A stretch of DNA of 64,000 bases. Source: Tateyamaria sp. syn59. Its GTDB lineage: Bacteria; Pseudomonadota; Alphaproteobacteria; Rhodobacterales; Rhodobacteraceae. The position numbers were made by a program, and so were the translations under genes. Of this stretch, positions 61,701 through 64,000 are shown in pieces. Location of the stretch: contig NZ_VCBA01000018.1 in assembly GCF_007995245.1 (NCBI RefSeq), forward strand, positions 1 through 64,000. Reading direction: 5' to 3'. Within the stretch, counting starts at the first letter, position 1. The number at the start of each line of letters is the position of its first letter. The notes under the pieces were generated by a model. The model was not told the DNA's origin. It saw only the letters and a program-made list of their open reading frames with translations, and ran no database searches.

Positions 61701-61738
61701 AAGCGCTTGTCATAGTGTCTGACGATGAAACGGTCCAT
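58730..61738 (-). CDS. Permease (UPF0718/YraQ-like)-FG-GAP/ASPIC fusion protein
   Basis: 1002-residue fusion. Residues about 13-370 form a polytopic permease with many hydrophobic segments and the family motif GVCVNCAAPIARG (NCAAP at residues 129-133), as in UPF0718/YraQ-type permeases. The remaining two thirds are extracytoplasmic FG-GAP/VCBS propeller repeats with at least six Ca2+-binding loops (DIDRDGDIDL, DVDNDGWQDL, DADRDGDLDI, DIDGSGTADL, DFDNDGWQDV, DMDADGDLDI). A Cys-rich insert (residues about 690-800) and a C-terminal ASPIC/UnbV-type domain (LRLSDNLGRTQMREI...GFMSFDAPDVHFGLADA) complete it. ATG 61738 has GGGAG; the longer frame reads into non-coding DNA. Function unknown: perhaps metal or other solute export coupled to a surface sensor. 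Confidence 0.78.
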   Translation of the reverse strand: MDRFIVRHYDKRFAVALLIICALAYLFWTGSRYPSLDEKAMMSGAIQLEDPLSFEARFALAEGMSTLERMFWTTLNWIDTNKKGMTFGVLFAASFLTLAPYVRRKTFRRGTSNAFLGLIIGTPLGVCVNCAAPIARGLYSAGMRAETTLSAMIASPTLNIVVLTMLFSLLPLYMALAKIALSLLVILVAVPLICRALPQVQIAEQDLVCPLPAALPNAPQSEPLGQAMLGVVRSFVANLWYIIKMTVPLMLLAGILGAITATLVPQDQVVLLQFGIGMLVVVAIVGLFLPVPIAFDVVVTGALLAAGLAPGYVMALLFTLGIFSVYSFFIVVQSIGQRAAWLMAAIVVGLGVVAGLGAQNYHQWQSDRALRLLTSAPWGAAMASAGSDVTVQASELSTSSAPADTYFVRADADTIGIDQPVEFSFRDMWPPFWEGRSLASGDIDRDGDIDLVVASTRVGLYIYDNDGAGHFAARTDDLGFVAELPVFNAVLADVDNDGWQDLILATYLSGNYLIRNELGQFDIAGAVRLPAPPEAILTMSMTLADADRDGDLDIALGQWAAGWYREIPGEESRNHILWNDGGIFDRLTALPGVPGETLSILFSDIDGSGTADLLVGNDFSIPDYIYLGDGSGGFDMITRDSARIEQTTTTTMAIKSADLRNTGAPDLYFAQISGRSSGVSETLKMQPLDRYCDSISNPDHHATCAQNMQIKAWYRGGNNFDPSFAARCAQLSGRDQDECRAMLVKDLAIQRRDPSICALIAKDQPIPRAYCDIHFKPVVPPLQADVDLTPPQILSTNVLLSPDNGIWRDVATDSGLAVGGWSWDTKIADFDNDGWQDVYIVNGTWVPNEVSPSNLFFRNTGDGQFVEASGPFGLEDYLMTAAATAFDMDADGDLDIITYPVNGPLRVFTNTSQRPGVVFQLQDAVGNWDGIGAVLRLSDNLGRTQMREIQLGGGFMSFDAPDVHFGLADATGQQLKIEWADGSTTTLEGPFSAGIRYDIQRQ

Positions 61739-61793
61739 GAACTCCCCCAGAGACCCGCGGCGGATAGGCAAGAACGTACACGCACTGTGCCGC

Positions 61794-61824
61794 AAAAAAA
61801 ACGGGCGCGGCAAGCGCGCCCGTT
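61794..61824 (-). terminator. Rho-independent terminator after the S74 protein gene
   Basis: Perfect 10-bp stem AACGGGCGCG/CGCGCCCGTT (61800-61809, 61815-61824) with a 5-base loop, and an A-run at 61794-61801 that is a T-run on the minus strand. It ends the gene at 61855-63075 and insulates the permease-fusion gene. Confidence 0.9.
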
Positions 61825-61854
61825 CACGTCAAGGATCACATTTGGATTGCCCGA

Positions 61855-63075
61855 TCACTCGCTGAGCGTTTCGGCTTCCAGGGCATCAAGACGTGCTTTC
61901 AGAGCGGCGTTTTCCGCGCTGAGCGCCTGGATTGCCGCCAGGGCCACACCCGTGCCGTCCAACGAGGAAATACCGGTTTCGTCACGGCCCGTGCCGAAGG
62001 CTGCGTAGAAGTCCTGCGCCATAGGGCCGATGTGACGCACGCCCTCGTCGACTTCGTGCTTGTATGTCCAGGCGCTGACGGGCAATGCGCGGACCTTGGC
62101 CAGGATGTCATTGGCATCGACCGGAACGATATCCGTCTTGGCATTGCGGTCGGACGATTGGGTCAGGGCGCCTTTGATTTCCAGATCGCCGGTGTTCGAC
62201 AATTCCATCATGTAGGCGGAGGCGGTTTCCGAAGGGATGAAACGCAGGCCGCGCCCGGCGCTCAACATCCATTGGGCATCGGTGCGGGTGGTGTTGTTCA
62301 TGAACAACTGGACGGCTCCGTCGTTTTCCATGCGCAACATCTGCATCGCGCCGCTGTTTTGCTCGTCGATCATGTGGATGCCAGCCTCACCTGCGCCAAT
62401 GCCGGAGCCCATGACCATTTTCAAACCTGCGTCCGGATTCTCGGTTCCAAAACCGATACTGCCATCTTCGGCGATGAACATGCTGTTTTGAGGTGCGCCA
62501 GGTTTTGCACGGAAGAAAAGACGCGATGAGTTCGTCACGTCGCGAATGAAGAAGTTCGTTTCGTTCGCGGCGATATCGTAGACTTGCGGATTAAATCCGT
62601 CCGATCCGTCCTGGTCGAGACGCAGCGCCGGTGAGTTGCCGTCAACGACGTGAAGATCGACCACCGGTTCTGAGGTGCCGATGCCGACGTCGCCATCGCT
62701 TTCCATGTACAGCGCGTTTGCTCGTGCGCCTGCTTCAACACGGAACGGGATACGGCCGGCGGTCGAATCTTCGATCGCGAAGTAGTCGATCCCACCGTTT
62801 CCACTGTCATTCGCAACAAGGCGCCAGTCATTTGCAGGGAACGACGCCGAGGCTGACGTGTCATCAAAATGAATGCGCAGGTTGTTTTCCTTCAGCCGAA
62901 ACGTATCGAAGCCAAAGCTTTCGCTGGTGGTGCAATCGCCACCGGTACACAGGCTGCCCTGAACGATGACGTCCTGAGTGAAGACCTGCTGCGCGTGGCT
63001 TGCCCCTGCACCCATGACGAGCGCCAGAGCACTGACGGTCATTGTTGTCGAAATAGACTTCTTCGAAATCTTCAT
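61855..63075 (-). CDS. Exported fibre-like protein with C-terminal S74 intramolecular chaperone
   Basis: 406-residue protein with a signal peptide (TVSALALVMGAGASHAQ), a beta-rich body of phage-fibre type (GDVGIGTSEPVVDLHV, GSIGFGTENPDAGLKM), and a C-terminal peptidase-S74/endosialidase chaperone domain. SDRNAKTDI (near residue 308) holds the Ser-Lys pair used for self-cleavage, followed by VRALPVSAWTYKHE, RHIGPMAQDFYAAF and a trimerising coiled coil (ALSAENAALKARLDALEAE). The AAGGAG ribosome-binding site abuts the first ATG (63081), so ATG 63075 is the more likely start. It should form a secreted trimer that cleaves off its chaperone. Confidence 0.85.
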   Translation of the reverse strand: MKISKKSISTTMTVSALALVMGAGASHAQQVFTQDVIVQGSLCTGGDCTTSESFGFDTFRLKENNLRIHFDDTSASASFPANDWRLVANDSGNGGIDYFAIEDSTAGRIPFRVEAGARANALYMESDGDVGIGTSEPVVDLHVVDGNSPALRLDQDGSDGFNPQVYDIAANETNFFIRDVTNSSRLFFRAKPGAPQNSMFIAEDGSIGFGTENPDAGLKMVMGSGIGAGEAGIHMIDEQNSGAMQMLRMENDGAVQLFMNNTTRTDAQWMLSAGRGLRFIPSETASAYMMELSNTGDLEIKGALTQSSDRNAKTDIVPVDANDILAKVRALPVSAWTYKHEVDEGVRHIGPMAQDFYAAFGTGRDETGISSLDGTGVALAAIQALSAENAALKARLDALEAETLSE

Positions 63076-63127
63076 GGTCATCTCCTTGTCCCCCAGAGCC
63101 GGGCACTGCGCGGCTCTTGGTCGTTTC

Positions 63128-63541
63128 TTATTCTTCTTCTGTTGCGTTCTGTGGCGCGATGATCACGCCGCGTTCGACGTGGAACACGCCAGTCAGGTAA
63201 AATGGCTTGGCAGCCGTATCCTGTGCTGCGTCACCGCGCCCGTTGTTTTGCGCGTTTTTGATTTCGACCCGGTCTTCTGTCGCGGCAGACAGTTCATAGC
63301 GGTAGACGCCGTCCGTGACATCACGACCAACAAGTTGAAAAACCGGCGTGCCGGACGCCGCAAAGATCGACACGACCTCGCCGTTGGGTTTCGCGATTGT
63401 CATGGTCGTGTTGCTGAGCCCTGTCCAGTTTTCGAACCAGACAGCGTTTGAATTGTTCTGTTGTACGGGCTGTGGCGCATCCGCGGCGGCCTCCCCAACA
63501 AACGCGACGGACATCAGCAGTGACCAAACGGCGTGCTTCAT
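63128..63541 (-). CDS. Small exported protein of unknown function
   Basis: 137-residue protein beginning at ATG 63541 behind GGAG. The signal peptide AVWSLLMSVAFVGEAAA is followed by a beta-rich mature part (SNTTMTIAKPNGEVVSIF, VFQLVGRDVTDGVYRYELSA). It lies 52 bases upstream of the S74 gene in the same direction and is probably co-transcribed; a partner or anchor role is inferred. No family recognised. Confidence 0.55.
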   Translation of the reverse strand: MKHAVWSLLMSVAFVGEAAADAPQPVQQNNSNAVWFENWTGLSNTTMTIAKPNGEVVSIFAASGTPVFQLVGRDVTDGVYRYELSAATEDRVEIKNAQNNGRGDAAQDTAAKPFYLTGVFHVERGVIIAPQNATEEE

Positions 63542-63667
63542 GGACTTGTCTCCTTGCTCATGTCGTTGAAGGAATGTGCGGGCGCGCACCGGCACTATCG
63601 TGCACAAAGGTACGGTATGCGGCAGGGGTTTCAAAGACAATTCGACCCCCATGTTCAAAATTTCCGC

Positions 63668-64000
63668 TCAGGGCGAGACCGACATGCCTTTCTGTTCAAG
63701 AAAGGCCTTGCCGCGGTCCTCGGCCTCATTGATCTGGTCTGGCGTGGCGGCTGTCGAGAATTGCTCTGTCAGCGTGGGATTCACTGTGCCTGCCCTTTGC
63801 GCCATCAGCATCCACATATGGCCCAGCACGAAATCCTGCGGTGCGCCCTGCCCACGGAAATACATCAGCGCGAGGTTGGCCATCGACGGACCGTGCCCGC
63901 GGTCCGCTGCGCTTTCAAAATGGGTGCGCGCGGCGCGGATGTCTTCGAATGTGGCATCCGGCGCACTGACCAGTAGCCATCCCATTTGGAACCGGGCGAC
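63668..64000 (-). CDS. Sel1-repeat protein (5' end cut by window edge)
   Basis: At least 110 residues of a Sel1-like helical repeat protein; the frame is open through the right edge (VARFQ precedes the first Met). Repeats: ARTHFESAADRGHGPSMANLALMYFRGQGAPQDFVLGHMW, and the C-terminal NEAEDRGKAFLEQKGM. Probably periplasmic, like other Sel1 proteins in the window, but the N-terminus is outside. Confidence 0.75.
   Translation of the reverse strand, partial: VARFQMGWLLVSAPDATFEDIRAARTHFESAADRGHGPSMANLALMYFRGQGAPQDFVLGHMWMLMAQRAGTVNPTLTEQFSTAATPDQINEAEDRGKAFLEQKGMSVSP

Overview
The window looks like part of an extrachromosomal replicon (plasmid or chromid) of a marine Rhodobacterales/Roseobacter-type alphaproteobacterium. 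The grounds are the high GC content, the many GTGA/ATGA gene overlaps, an iteron-controlled Rep_3-type replication gene divergent from parA-parB at 32.9-37.1 kb, and the gene repertoire. These calls come from reading the sequence and from recalled family motifs; no database search was run. No rRNA, tRNA, integrase, transposase or CRISPR array was seen.

Layout. (1) 1-4594: type II secretion genes gspD (cut by the left edge), gspE and gspF. (2) 4595-7608: an ECF42-type sigma factor with its DGPF/YciI partner, flanked by two paralogous SRPBCC genes. The first SRPBCC gene is interrupted by an in-frame TGA. Both are preceded by matching TGTCGA-N16/17-CGTC promoter-like sites, and a strong terminator closes the module. 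(3) 7873-32936: one long co-directional operon for an extracellular contractile injection system (eCIS, Afp/PVC-like): Pvc16-type cap protein, unknown protein, one sheath, two tubes, DUF5908, LysM/gp53-like protein, VgrG-like spike, PAAR tip, gp25, two large baseplate proteins, a 1086-aa protein with a membrane-like segment, tape measure, a 1778-aa DUF4157 multidomain putative cargo, and an AAA+ ATPase. (4) 32933-37122: rep gene, 22-bp-pitch iterons, AT-rich region, parA, parB, and three copies of a 15-bp palindrome that are candidate parS sites.

(5) 37481-51782: a small orphan gene, a divergent polysaccharide-lyase-like lipoprotein, and an alginate-type exopolysaccharide operon in the order algD, alg8, alg44, algA, beta-helix (algG-like), small repeat protein, algX, Sel1 protein (algK-like), algL. 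The synthesis enzymes look intact. The isomerase half of AlgA, AlgX and AlgL lack catalytic residues, the PilZ and AlgG motifs are not visible, and no algI/algJ/algF/algE was found here. The product may therefore be an unacetylated or otherwise different polyuronate. (6) 51832-56535: a Phd/VapC toxin-antitoxin pair, a sulfotransferase, and an SGNH hydrolase-carbamoyltransferase-small protein operon. (7) 56564-64000, all on the minus strand: three tandem exported tail-collar proteins, a permease/FG-GAP/ASPIC fusion, an exported protein with an S74 endosialidase-type chaperone, a small exported protein, and a Sel1 protein cut by the right edge.

Together the window carries several surface and secretion functions: a type II secretion core, a contractile injection machine with a probable toxin-like cargo, an exopolysaccharide factory, and Sec-exported proteins built from phage-fibre folds. 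The strongest leads are the DUF4157 cargo, the catalytically degenerate alginate-like periplasmic enzymes, the ECF42 promoters, and the candidate parS and iteron sites.
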